The notes beneath the pieces are model-generated. The model did not search any database. It saw only the letters and a program-made list of their open reading frames with translations, and was not told the DNA's origin. Of a DNA stretch of 64,000 nucleotides, positions 25,921 to 34,556 are shown one piece after another (position 1 is the first letter of the stretch; every line of letters starts with the position of its first letter). Position numbers and translations under genes: made by a program. This DNA comes from Streptomyces tateyamensis (lineage in GTDB: Bacteria > Actinomycetota > Actinomycetes > Streptomycetales > Streptomycetaceae). Where the stretch lies: assembly GCF_003205575.1 (NCBI RefSeq), contig NZ_PYBW01000004.1, forward strand, positions 46,348 through 110,347, written 5' to 3'.

Positions 25921-27101
25921 CCGGGCGCAAGCTCTACTGGCCCTCGCGAGCCCACCGGCGTGAGCCCCGTCAAGGCGCGGGGGCACGGTTCGCCGCGCTG
26001 CTGGTCCGCCGCCCGCTGGCCTTCACCCTGGCCTCGATCGCACTGCTGGGGACGCTGTCCGCCGGGTTGATCGGGCTCACGATGGACTACGGCCAGGGCG
26101 GCGGCGGCCCCCGCACCGCCGCGCGGGCCACCGCTGCCGAGATCTCGCGCGCCCTGCCGGCCGGAGTGGCCGACCCGACCAGCGTCTACCTGCGGGCCAC
26201 CGACAACGCGCCGCTCACCGGCCGCCCGTTGGACGGGCTGGCCCGTGACCTGGCCCAGGTCCCCGGCATCGGCCAGGTGGCCGCACCGGTACTGAGCGAG
26301 AACGGGCGGGCCGCCAGGATCGACCTGTTCCCGACCGCCGACGCGCAGTCGGTCCAGGCGCGCGAGCTGGTCAGCGGTCCGCTGCGCGCGGCCCTGGCCA
26401 AGGACACCCCCGCCGGCCTGGAGGCCCACGTCGGCGGCACGGCGGCGATCCTCGCCGATGTGTCCAGTGCCGTCGACCACGACCTGCGCCTGGTGTTCCC
26501 GGTGGCGGCCGGGCTGATCGCGCTGATCCTGGTCCTGCTGCTGCGCAGCCTGCTGGCGCCGCTGATCCTGCTGCTCTGCGTCGGACTGGGCTTCGCGGCC
26601 ACCCTCGGCGCGGCCACCACGCTCTTCCAGCACGTGATGCACCGCCCGGGCGTCGACTTCACCCTGCCGCTGGTGCTGTTCCTGTTCGTGGTCGCCCTCG
26701 GAACCGACTACAACATCCTGATCAGCGACCGGATCCGGGAGGAGATGGAACGCCCGGGACCGGCCCGCCGCGCGGTGGCACGGGCCGTGCGCCACACCAC
26801 CCCGGCGATCGCGACGGCGGGCCTGGTGCTGGCCGGCTCGTTCGCCACCCTCGCGGTCACCCCGTCCCCGTCGACCCAGCAGGTCGGCTTCGCGATGGCG
26901 CTCGGCATCCTGCTCGCCGCCTTCCTGCTCTCGATCGTGCTGGTGCCCGCGCTGCCCGCGCTGGCGGCGCTGCTGGGGCGCGGCATCTGGTGGCCGCTGC
27001 GACCGGGCCGGACGGCCCCGCGCCCGCAGCCGGCCCGGTTCGCCGACCTCCAGCGCCACGAGGACCTGGACCCGTACCGGATCGGCGCGACCGACCGCTG
27101 A
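25921..27101 (+). pseudogene. MMPL/RND-family membrane protein, C-terminal half only
   Basis: About 393 codons survive. They start inside the GRKLYWPSR segment that normally ends the first half of an MMPL protein, then give the complete second half: helix FTLASIALLGTLSAGLIGL, a periplasmic domain, and the helix bundle with VVALGTDYNILISDRIREEM and LVPALPALAALLGRGIWW. A full family member has about 700 residues with two such halves. No start codon with a ribosome site is found at the junction, and the neighbouring divergent kinase lost its front in the same place. A single deletion covering both 5' ends explains this. Confidence 0.75.
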
Positions 27102-27136
27102 CCGGCGGCCCGGCCCGGGTCGGTGCTCGACACGGC

Positions 27137-27178
27137 AGGGCGGGTGCGGGGCGGCAGTGGCCGCGCCGCACCCGCCCT
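27137..27178. terminator. Hairpin terminator between the MMPL remnant and the M9 gene
   Basis: AGGGCGGGTGCGG (27137-27149) pairs perfectly with CCGCACCCGCCCT (27166-27178). The 16-nt loop can fold further. It lies between convergent genes and suits both directions. Confidence 0.7.
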
Positions 27179-27205
27179 GGTGGTGCGTCAGATACTGATG
27201 AAGCG

Positions 27206-29779
27206 TCAGTACCGGGTGCTGATGGTCACGCCGCTGAAGTCGGTCACGGCGTACAGGCTCAGGTAGTGGTACCCGGGCTCCGGGTTGGTGACGGTGACGG
27301 TCTGGGCGGTACCGGAGTTGGTGCCCGAGGCGGTGAACGCGTCGGGGGAGGCCCAGGTGTCGTCGTTGTAGTACAGGTAGGCCAGCCCGGTGCCGCCCGA
27401 GGTGGAGACGGTCAGCTTGCTGGTGCCGGCGGGCACGTAGACGTACTTGTAGACCAGGTGGCCCGCGGTGGCGGACTGCCCGGCCCGGGAGCAGTTCTGG
27501 CCCAGCGCCTCGGCCCGGGGGTCGGTGCAGGCGGGCGGGGTGGCCTGGCCGCCGCCGACGGCGACGGTGGCCGAGGTCGCGGTGCTGGTCGACTTGCCGT
27601 TGCTGTCGACGGCGGTCTCCACCACGGTGTAGGTCCCCGGGGCGGCGTAGGTGTGGCTCACGTTGCGCCCGTCACCGGTGCTGCCGTCGCCGAAGGTCCA
27701 GTGCCAGGCGGTGATCCGGCCGGGGCCGGTCTGCACCGAGCGGTCGGCCACCGTGACGGTCGCGCCGCTCACGCTCTCGTCGAAGAGCGCGGTCGGGCCC
27801 TGGGCGTAGCAGGCGCCGGCGGCGCAGGCGGTCAGCCAGGAGTCGAAGTCGGCGTCCAGGCTGGTGCCCAGCGAGTTGTAGACCGCGTAGCCGCCGGTGT
27901 AGTCACCGGTGCGGAAGTGGCCCAGCATCGACTGGATCACGTCGGGGTGCTTCTCGAACATGTACCGCACCGCCAGGTAGCCCCACGGGTAGGTGCGCAC
28001 CGAGTCCGAGTTGTCGTAGGTGTTCTGGAAGATGGTGCTCAGCTTGTAGGTGTGGCTGCGGGCCTGGTCCAGCGCCTCGGTGTCGGTCTGGCCGCGGTAC
28101 GCGTAGGACTCGTACTCGGCCACGCCCTCGATCCACCAGATGTTCGGCACCGAGGTCTCGGTGCCGAAGGTGCCCTTCATGTCGTAGATGCCGTCGAGGT
28201 AGTGGGTGTACTCGTGGTTGAGGTTCCACACGTTCGCCGGGAAACTGTCGTTCCACGACTTGAGGAACATCACCGACACGGCCTGGTTCTTCGGGTCGGT
28301 CGGGTCCATCAGGGTCTCGCCACCGTTGTCGGTGTCGTTGCCGAAGATGGCCCAGGAGTAGGTGGCGTAGTCCGCCTTGTTGGCGAAGACGGCCAGCGTG
28401 ATGGTCTTGTCGTACTGGCCCGGGACCGGCCCGCTGTCCGTGACCAGGTGGTGGAAGAAGCCGTCCTCGCCGCGCAGGCTGGTGCAGACGGCGGCCTGGT
28501 CGGCGGCCGACAGCGACTCGGTCTCGATCAGCCGGTTGTCGCAGACCAGCCTGGTCGGCAGCACCGCGGCGGTCAGCTTGGCCGGCAGGTCGCAGACGCC
28601 GTAGGTCGAGCAGTTGGCGGAGTCGTAGGTGTTGGCCTGGAACGCGGTGTGCACGTACAGCGGGCCGGTGGCGCCGGTGATCGGCGCGGAGTCCAGCACC
28701 TGCTTGACCAGCGGGCGGGCCTTGGCCTCGATGGTGGCGCTGTCGCCGGTCAGCCGGGCCAGGTCGTTGCCGGCGTTCACGTCCAGGGCGCCGTTCGGGC
28801 CGGAGAGCAGGTCCTGGTGGCTGAGCGCGAAGTCGGACAGCGTGTTGAGGATCCGCGGGTCGGCACCGACCGCCTTGACGAAGTCGGCGTTCCAGTTGCC
28901 CCGCCACAGCGGCGTCTGGAGCACCGAGTTGACGGCGTCGACCAGCTTCGGGAAGGCGTTGTAGGAGTTGTCGTAGCTGTCCAGCACCTCGCGGTAGGTG
29001 CTGAGGTAGCTGCCCTGCAGGTTGGCGCTGTCGGTGAGGACGAGGACCTCGCGCAGCACCGCGCCGTTGGCGTCGCTCCGGTCCTCCCAGTGGTCGCTCC
29101 TGAAGAAGGCGTCCAGGCCGGCCTTGGTGGCCCTGGTCAGGGCGGCGTCGTAGGGACCGACGGCTGACGAGTTGTTGGACTGCACGAAGTAGCCGGCCCG
29201 CAGGAAGAGCACCAGCTGCAGGATGCCGGTGGAGTCGTCGCCGGTGTAGCCGGTGGCCAGGCTGTGGAAGGCGTTGGCCACGGTGAGCATCTGCTGCTGC
29301 TTGAAGACCTTGCCGGCGTCGGTGCCGGTCAGGTTGAACAGCGTGTTCACGCAGTCCGTCGTGGAGCCCTTGAGGAAGGCGACCAGGTCGGCGCCGCTGC
29401 GGCCGGCGAAGTCGGCGGTGGTGCAGCTCTGCGGGGTGGGCGACGCGCTCGCGGCGGCCCTGGCGGACCGGGTGGCGGCCGGGTGGGCCGCGGCGGGGTG
29501 CTGGGTCAACTGCAGGGTGGTGCCGGCCCGCTGGGCCATCACGGCCTGGCCGAGCAGGGCCGGCGGCAGCGGGGTACGGGTCTGGGTGATCTCCTCGCCG
29601 GGGTCGGCGGCGAGGAAGGCGCCCACGGGCTTGGGGACGGCGGTGGCGGCGCTCACCGTTCCCGGGGCAGCGGCAGCCGCGGCGGCGAACGCCGGGGTGG
29701 TGGGCAGCAGGGTGGCCGCGGTGGCGCAGCCGGCCACCAGACCGGCGAGCACGGTGGGCAGGGATATCCGCAGAGGCAA
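27206..29779 (-). CDS. Secreted M9-type (collagenase-like) metallopeptidase with PKD and PPC domains
   Basis: An 857-aa exported protease. It has a signal peptide, a helical N-terminal activator-like region (TTADFAGRSGADLVAFLKG), and the gluzincin site HEYTH at about residues 522-526 with the downstream Glu in EGVAEYESY. A PKD domain (WHWTFGDGSTGDGRNVSHTY) and a C-terminal PPC-type beta domain (LVYKYVYVPAGTSKLTVSTS) follow. I chose TTG 29779: AAGG lies 8 to 9 nt upstream and the start then aligns with the paralogue at 30093. GTG 29812 is in frame but lacks a ribosome site. The domain order is that of streptomycete collagenases; the real substrate may be collagen-like or other protein. Confidence 0.88.
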   Translation of the reverse strand: MPLRISLPTVLAGLVAGCATAATLLPTTPAFAAAAAAAPGTVSAATAVPKPVGAFLAADPGEEITQTRTPLPPALLGQAVMAQRAGTTLQLTQHPAAAHPAATRSARAAASASPTPQSCTTADFAGRSGADLVAFLKGSTTDCVNTLFNLTGTDAGKVFKQQQMLTVANAFHSLATGYTGDDSTGILQLVLFLRAGYFVQSNNSSAVGPYDAALTRATKAGLDAFFRSDHWEDRSDANGAVLREVLVLTDSANLQGSYLSTYREVLDSYDNSYNAFPKLVDAVNSVLQTPLWRGNWNADFVKAVGADPRILNTLSDFALSHQDLLSGPNGALDVNAGNDLARLTGDSATIEAKARPLVKQVLDSAPITGATGPLYVHTAFQANTYDSANCSTYGVCDLPAKLTAAVLPTRLVCDNRLIETESLSAADQAAVCTSLRGEDGFFHHLVTDSGPVPGQYDKTITLAVFANKADYATYSWAIFGNDTDNGGETLMDPTDPKNQAVSVMFLKSWNDSFPANVWNLNHEYTHYLDGIYDMKGTFGTETSVPNIWWIEGVAEYESYAYRGQTDTEALDQARSHTYKLSTIFQNTYDNSDSVRTYPWGYLAVRYMFEKHPDVIQSMLGHFRTGDYTGGYAVYNSLGTSLDADFDSWLTACAAGACYAQGPTALFDESVSGATVTVADRSVQTGPGRITAWHWTFGDGSTGDGRNVSHTYAAPGTYTVVETAVDSNGKSTSTATSATVAVGGGQATPPACTDPRAEALGQNCSRAGQSATAGHLVYKYVYVPAGTSKLTVSTSGGTGLAYLYYNDDTWASPDAFTASGTNSGTAQTVTVTNPEPGYHYLSLYAVTDFSGVTISTRY

Positions 29780-29999
29780 CGGCTTCGTCCTTCTCGGGTG
29801 CGGGGATCTCACGGGGTGTCAGGCGCGAGGTTGAGGGGGTCTGCGGCGTGGATCCTGTCACCGAACGAAGGGTTAATACAATGTCACAGGTCATACGACA
29901 TTGGATCTCCAGGTCATCAAGCCCGCTTAGGGGGTGTGACGTGGGGGCGGTCAGCCGGCCTGATGGGTCGGGTGGCCCGATGTCCTATGGCTTGGCGCG

Positions 30000-30027
30000 T
30001 TGCTCCCGCTCCGAGGCTGCGCAATAT
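30000..30027 (+). promoter_or_regulatory. Predicted promoter of the plus-strand M9 peptidase
   Basis: TTGCTC (30000-30005), 16 nt, CAATAT (30022-30027). The predicted start near 30034 lies inside the ACATGTCACA element at 30029-30038, so a protein bound there would block initiation. Confidence 0.4.
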
Positions 30028-30028
30028 T

Positions 30029-30038
30029 ACATGTCACA
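30029..30038 (+). promoter_or_regulatory. ACATGTCACA element of the M9 peptidase promoter
   Basis: Identical over 10 bp to the element at 11985-11976 (minus strand) next to the S33 peptidase start. A shorter copy ATGTCACA lies at 29881. All three are upstream of secreted peptidase genes. Confidence 0.4.
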
Positions 30039-30092
30039 CCTGGCTCGGTGATCGCGTCAGTGAACCCCCCCCCCACACCCCCAGGAGCAGAG

Positions 30093-32825
30093 ATGCGCCT
30101 TCGATCAGCTGTGCCCAGAAGCCTCGCCGCGGCAGCGGCGACGCTCGGCACGGTGGTCGGCCTGCTGGCCGTTCCCGCGGCCGCGAGTCCCCCCACCGCC
30201 CAACCCGCCCACCTGCCCGCCGCCCACCAGCTGCCCGCCGCCCCCACGGCCGCGGTGCTGCCGCCCCGGGGCGCCGCGAACCAGGGTGACGCCGAGCGCT
30301 TCGCCGAGCGGTCCCAGGCACTGCCCGCCGCGCAGCGGGCGCAGCCGGCCGCGCGCGCCGCGGCGTCCGCGAGCAAGCCGGCCGCCCGGGTCGCCAAGAC
30401 CGCCACCCCCACGGCGGCCCAGACCTGCAACGCCTCGGACTTCACCGGCCGCAGCGGCAGTTCGCTGGCCGCCTACGTCGCGGCCTCCACCACCGACTGC
30501 ATCAACTCGCTGTTCAGCCTCACCGGCGCCAACGCCGCCGGCGCGTTCAAGCAGGCGCAGATGCTGCCGGTCGCGACCGCGCTCAACACTGCCGCCCGCC
30601 GCTACGACGGCACCGACGCCTCGGGCATCCAGCAGCTCGTCCTCTTCCTGCGGGCCGGCTACTACGCCCAGTTCTACGACCCCCAGGACGTGGGCCAGTA
30701 CGACGCGAGCCTGGCCACCGCGACCAGGACGGCGCTGGACAGCTTCTTCGCCGGCCCGCACGCGCTGGACGTCACCGCGGCCAACGGCGACGTGCTGGCC
30801 GAGGCGATCACGCTGACCGACAGCGCGGTGCTGCAGGACCACTACCTGGGCACCTACAAGCGGCTGATGGCCGCCTACACCAGCTCCTGGGACGCCGTCG
30901 CCAGCATGACCGGCGCGCTGAACAACGTCTTCATGGCCCCACTGTGGCGCGGCAACCAGAACCCGGCCTTCGTCAGCGCGGTGACCGCCGACCCGAGCAT
31001 CGTCGACGCGCTGAACTCCTTCACCCGGGCCAACACCCGGCTGCTGAGCACCGACAACGACGTGATGGACGCCAACGCCGGCCTGGACATGACCCGGCTG
31101 GTCGGCTACCCGGCGCTGCAGGCCAAGGTGCGCCCGCTGGCCCAGGGACTGCTCGGCATCTCGCAGATCACCGGCCCCACCGCCCGGCTCTGGGTCGAGG
31201 TGGCCAACCAGGCCTACAACTACGACGGCGACAACTGCTCCTACTACGGCGTCTGCAACCTGGCCGACCGGCTCACCGCCGCCGCGCTGCCGCAGACGCT
31301 GGCCTGCGACAACCGCACCGTCATGGCCCAGTCGCTGTCGGCCGCCGACCTGAACGCGGTCTGCGCCAGCCTGCGCAACCAGGACCCGTACTTCCACCGG
31401 CTGGTCAAGGACAACGGCCCGATCCCCGGGCAGTACGAGTCCAGCGTGCGGATGGCGGTGTTCGCCAGCCAGCGGGACTACGCGATCTACTCCTCGCCGA
31501 TCTTCGGCAACGACACCAACAACGGCGGCGAGACGCTGACCGGCGACCCCGCCGACCCGAACAACAAGCCGGTCTCGATCGAGTACCAGAAGCCGTACGA
31601 CGACGGCTTCGTGGCCCGGGTGTGGAACCTCAACCACGAGTACACCCACTACCTGGACGGCGTGTACAACACCAAGGGCACCTTCGCCCAGGAGACCGTC
31701 GTCCCGGACATCTGGTACGTCGAGGGCTTGGCCGAGTACGTCTCCTACTCCTACCGCGGCGTCAGCTACGACGACGCGACGGCCCAGGCCGCGCTGCACA
31801 CCTACAAGCTCAGCGACCTGTGGCAGACCCAGTACGGGGACACCACCCGGGTCTACAACTGGGGCTACCTGGCGGTGCGTTACATGTTCGAGAAGCACCC
31901 GGCCGACATGGCGAACATGCTGTCGCACTTCCGGACCGGGGACTACGCCGGTGGCGCCGCGGTCTACCTGACCGGGATCGGCACCCGCTACGACGCCGAC
32001 TTCGACAACTGGCTGAACGCCTGCGCGGCCGGCGCCTGCCAGCAGGGCGGCAACCTGGCCAACGGCGGCTTCGAGACCGGCTCGGCCTCGCCGTGGACCA
32101 CCACCGGCACCGCCACCGTGGTCAACTCCGCTACCCACAGCGGCGGCTACGCGCTCCGGCTGGGCGGCACCAGCCCGACCAACGGCGACTCGACCGCGGC
32201 GCAGACCTTCACCGTGCCCAGCGGCAGCACCCAGCTCTCCTTCTGGTACGACGTGGCCTGCCCCGACCGGGTCCAGTACGACTGGGCCACCGCGACGCTC
32301 AAGGACAACACCGCCGGCACCAGCACCACCGTGCTCGACAAGACCTGCGCCGCCAACTCCGGTTGGACCCAGGCCAAGACCCCGGTCACCGCCGGCCACA
32401 GCTACACGCTGACCCTGGCCAGCCACGACGACGACTACGCGGGTGACCCCACCTACACGGCCTTCGACGACGTGGTCCTCGGGGCGCCGGTCTCGCTGCC
32501 GGCCTGCACCGGCAACTCCTACACCCTGGGCCAGAACTGCTCGCTGGCCAACCAATCGGCAAGCGCGGGCGGCCTGGACTACCTGGACGTCTACCTGCCG
32601 GCCGGCACCAGCACGCTGACCGTCACCACCAGCGGCGGCAGCGGCGACGCGGACCTCCTCTACAACGCCTCCACCTGGGCCAACTCCAGCAACGCCACCA
32701 CCAGTTCGACCGGTGGCGGGACCGAGCACTCGATCACCGTCAGCAACACCGCGGCCGGCTGGCGCTACGTCAGCCTGTACGGCCGCAGTGCCTTCAGCGG
32801 GGTCACCGTGAGCGCCCAGTTCTGA
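30093..32825 (+). CDS. Secreted M9-type metallopeptidase with carbohydrate-binding-like and PPC domains
   Basis: A 910-aa paralogue of the divergent gene. It has a signal peptide, the same activator-like region (NASDFTGRSGSSLAAYVAA), the zinc site HEYTH at about residues 515-519 and the Glu in EGLAEYVSY. Instead of a PKD domain it carries a jelly-roll, CBM-like module from about residue 655 (NLANGGFETGSASPWTTTG, ending AFDDVVLG), then a C-terminal PPC domain (GLDYLDVYLPAGTSTLTVTT). ATG 30093 has AGGAG 5 to 6 nt upstream. The module swap suggests a different substrate surface from its neighbour. It is secreted and probably acts on structural protein. Confidence 0.9.
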   Translation: MRLRSAVPRSLAAAAATLGTVVGLLAVPAAASPPTAQPAHLPAAHQLPAAPTAAVLPPRGAANQGDAERFAERSQALPAAQRAQPAARAAASASKPAARVAKTATPTAAQTCNASDFTGRSGSSLAAYVAASTTDCINSLFSLTGANAAGAFKQAQMLPVATALNTAARRYDGTDASGIQQLVLFLRAGYYAQFYDPQDVGQYDASLATATRTALDSFFAGPHALDVTAANGDVLAEAITLTDSAVLQDHYLGTYKRLMAAYTSSWDAVASMTGALNNVFMAPLWRGNQNPAFVSAVTADPSIVDALNSFTRANTRLLSTDNDVMDANAGLDMTRLVGYPALQAKVRPLAQGLLGISQITGPTARLWVEVANQAYNYDGDNCSYYGVCNLADRLTAAALPQTLACDNRTVMAQSLSAADLNAVCASLRNQDPYFHRLVKDNGPIPGQYESSVRMAVFASQRDYAIYSSPIFGNDTNNGGETLTGDPADPNNKPVSIEYQKPYDDGFVARVWNLNHEYTHYLDGVYNTKGTFAQETVVPDIWYVEGLAEYVSYSYRGVSYDDATAQAALHTYKLSDLWQTQYGDTTRVYNWGYLAVRYMFEKHPADMANMLSHFRTGDYAGGAAVYLTGIGTRYDADFDNWLNACAAGACQQGGNLANGGFETGSASPWTTTGTATVVNSATHSGGYALRLGGTSPTNGDSTAAQTFTVPSGSTQLSFWYDVACPDRVQYDWATATLKDNTAGTSTTVLDKTCAANSGWTQAKTPVTAGHSYTLTLASHDDDYAGDPTYTAFDDVVLGAPVSLPACTGNSYTLGQNCSLANQSASAGGLDYLDVYLPAGTSTLTVTTSGGSGDADLLYNASTWANSSNATTSSTGGGTEHSITVSNTAAGWRYVSLYGRSAFSGVTVSAQF

Positions 32826-32900
32826 CGGACGACCACGAGTCGTCCCGGACGGGACCGGTTGACCCGTCGGCCGGGCAGCGACCCTGACCCGGCCGACCGG

Positions 32901-32935
32901 ACGGGCCCGCACCGAGTTCCCCGGTGCGGGCCCGT
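32901..32935. terminator. Bidirectional hairpin terminator
   Basis: Perfect 14-bp arms (32901-32914 and 32922-32935) with a 7-nt loop, between the convergent M9 and LysR genes. Confidence 0.8.
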
Positions 32936-32959
32936 CGCGTCCAGCCGGAGCCGTCGCGG

Positions 32960-33919
32960 TCAGCAGCGCGGGAGCCGGTACTTGCCGCTCGCCCAGGTCT
33001 GGAAGTGCGGGACGTGGGCGATGAGGTCCTGGTAGGCACGGGCAGCGGCACCGAACAGGGTGACGGCGGTGGCCGCGGGCACCCGCTCGGGACTCCACAC
33101 CAGCACGTACCTGGTCCACAGCGGCGTGCCGGCCAGCGGCTTCACTGCCACCCCCGCGATCGGGCGCAGGGTGGCCTGCACCACCGACGCGCCGAGGCCG
33201 GCCGCGATCATCGCCTGCAGCTGGTGGTGGTCGCCGAGGAACTCGTGCACGGCGGTCGGCGCGAAGCCGCGGGCCCGGCAGGCGGAGTAGAAGACCCCCG
33301 GCCAGCCGGCGCCGTCGTCGGGGGTGAGGAACCAGGGGCTGTCGGCCAGGTCGGCCAGGTCCACCTCCTGCTGCCGGCTCGCCGGGTGCTCGCGGCTGAG
33401 CGCCACGAAGGCGGGCTCGGTGACGATCCCGCGGTGGGCCAGGGCCGGCGAGTGGTGCAACTCCATGCCGGGGTAGTCGACCGCCAGGCCCGCGTCCGCC
33501 TCGCCCTGCTCGATCTGCCGGACGATCTCCACCGTGGCGTACACGCTGCTGACCAGCGGAGCGAGCTGTGGCAGGGCGGTGCGCGCATGGCCGATCATGC
33601 CGGCCAGGATCGGCGTGTTGGTGGTGGCCAGGCGCAGCGGGGAGCCCGGATCGGGCGCCGCGTCGGCGCTGTCGCGGCCCAGCGCGTCCACCCGGTCGAG
33701 CACCTCGCGGGCCTGCCCGATGACCTGGGCGCCGAGCGGGGTGGGGCGCACCCCGGCGGCCGAGCGCTCGAACAGAGCGCTGCCGAAGTAGCTCTCCAGT
33801 CGCTTCAACTGGCCGCTGACGGAGGGCTGGGAGAATCCGGTGGCCACCGCGGCCCGGCCCAGGCTGCCGGCCTCGGCGATGGCCAGCAGCATGCGGAGGT
33901 GACGGAATTCCAGGTCCAC
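32960..33919 (-). CDS. LysR-family transcriptional regulator
   Basis: A 319-aa LysR protein. The N-terminal winged helix reads FRHLRMLLAIAEAGSLGRAA and FSQPSVSGQLKRLESYFGSA, followed by the linker helix and a two-lobed effector-binding domain. GTG 33919 is the start. It lies downstream of, and in the same direction as, the three-gene redox operon at 34068-36451, separated by 148 bp. It could therefore be co-transcribed or could control that operon, but LysR genes more often face their targets. The effector is unknown. Confidence 0.88.
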   Translation of the reverse strand: MDLEFRHLRMLLAIAEAGSLGRAAVATGFSQPSVSGQLKRLESYFGSALFERSAAGVRPTPLGAQVIGQAREVLDRVDALGRDSADAAPDPGSPLRLATTNTPILAGMIGHARTALPQLAPLVSSVYATVEIVRQIEQGEADAGLAVDYPGMELHHSPALAHRGIVTEPAFVALSREHPASRQQEVDLADLADSPWFLTPDDGAGWPGVFYSACRARGFAPTAVHEFLGDHHQLQAMIAAGLGASVVQATLRPIAGVAVKPLAGTPLWTRYVLVWSPERVPAATAVTLFGAAARAYQDLIAHVPHFQTWASGKYRLPRC

Positions 33920-34067
33920 TCTGTACGCCTCCCGTGCGAGTTCAACAGAGCGACCCTAAAGCTTGCGCAACAGCTGGAACAGAGGCGCCGGGAGGCCTTT
34001 TCCCCCGATGAATCCGGCCCGGGCGGATAACAGAATTGCCCGCAGATCCCGGTGCACGCTCTCCGGC

Positions 34068-34556
34068 TCAGGCCGGGTGGCCGGCCTCGATGTCCGACGC
34101 CTGCTGGAAGGTCAGCGGCGCAGCACCGGTGCCGCGGCCGGCCGCCACCGGTTCGAGCAGGAAGCCCAGGTGGTCGCCGCCGTCGAACCGGTCGAGCACC
34201 CGGCCGACGAACCAGGCGGGCACGTCCTGCAGCAGGACGGTGCCGCGGGGTCCGGGGGACCAGTCCGCCTGGGCGAACTTGTCCACCTCGTCGCCCGTCT
34301 GCCCGCCGAACAGCTCGGCCAAGGCGTGCCGGCGGGGCAGCAGGTGCACGGCCAGGTGGTCGGCGCCGCGGGCCACCCGGTAGGTGCGGTTGGCCCGCGA
34401 GAGCCAGACCGCGAAGCGCGGCGGCTCGATCGAGCACTGGCTCGCGAAGCCGACCAGGCAGCCGGCGCGCTCGGTCGCGGTGGCCGCGGTGACCACGTAG
34501 AGCGGGTAGTCGAGCAGGTCGGTGAAGGCGTCGAGGCCCTCGGGCGCGGCGCTCAC
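34068..34556 (-). CDS. Flavin reductase-like FMN-binding protein
   Basis: A 162-aa flavin-reductase-domain (split beta-barrel) protein. Characteristic stretches are YPLYVVTAATATERAGCLVG, FASQCSIEPPRFAVWLSRAN, LAVHLLPRRHALAELFGGQT and DWSPGPRGTVLLQD. GTG 34556 overlaps the TGA of the upstream gene (GTGA), so it is translationally coupled to the haem-oxygenase-like iron protein. Such reductases supply reduced FMN or electrons to oxygenases, so a direct electron-donor role for the neighbouring iron enzyme is a reasonable inference. No second oxygenase is encoded nearby. Confidence 0.85.
   Translation of the reverse strand: MSAAPEGLDAFTDLLDYPLYVVTAATATERAGCLVGFASQCSIEPPRFAVWLSRANRTYRVARGADHLAVHLLPRRHALAELFGGQTGDEVDKFAQADWSPGPRGTVLLQDVPAWFVGRVLDRFDGGDHLGFLLEPVAAGRGTGAAPLTFQQASDIEAGHPA

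Larger units (their letters stand above)
29780..30092. other. Divergent control region of the two M9 peptidases
   Basis: About 310 bp, markedly richer in A+T than its surroundings. It holds ATGTCACA at 29881-29888, with ATGTC/GACAT inverted arms at 29881-29901. It also holds a predicted plus-strand promoter at 30000-30027, the ACATGTCACA element at 30029-30038 and a run of ten C at 30065-30074 just before the ribosome site. No small gene is evident. Confidence 0.6.

Noticed and set aside
30105..33119. Open frame of 1,004 codons antisense to the M9 peptidase
   Set aside because: The sense strand encodes a clear secreted peptidase; the antisense product has no recognisable domain.
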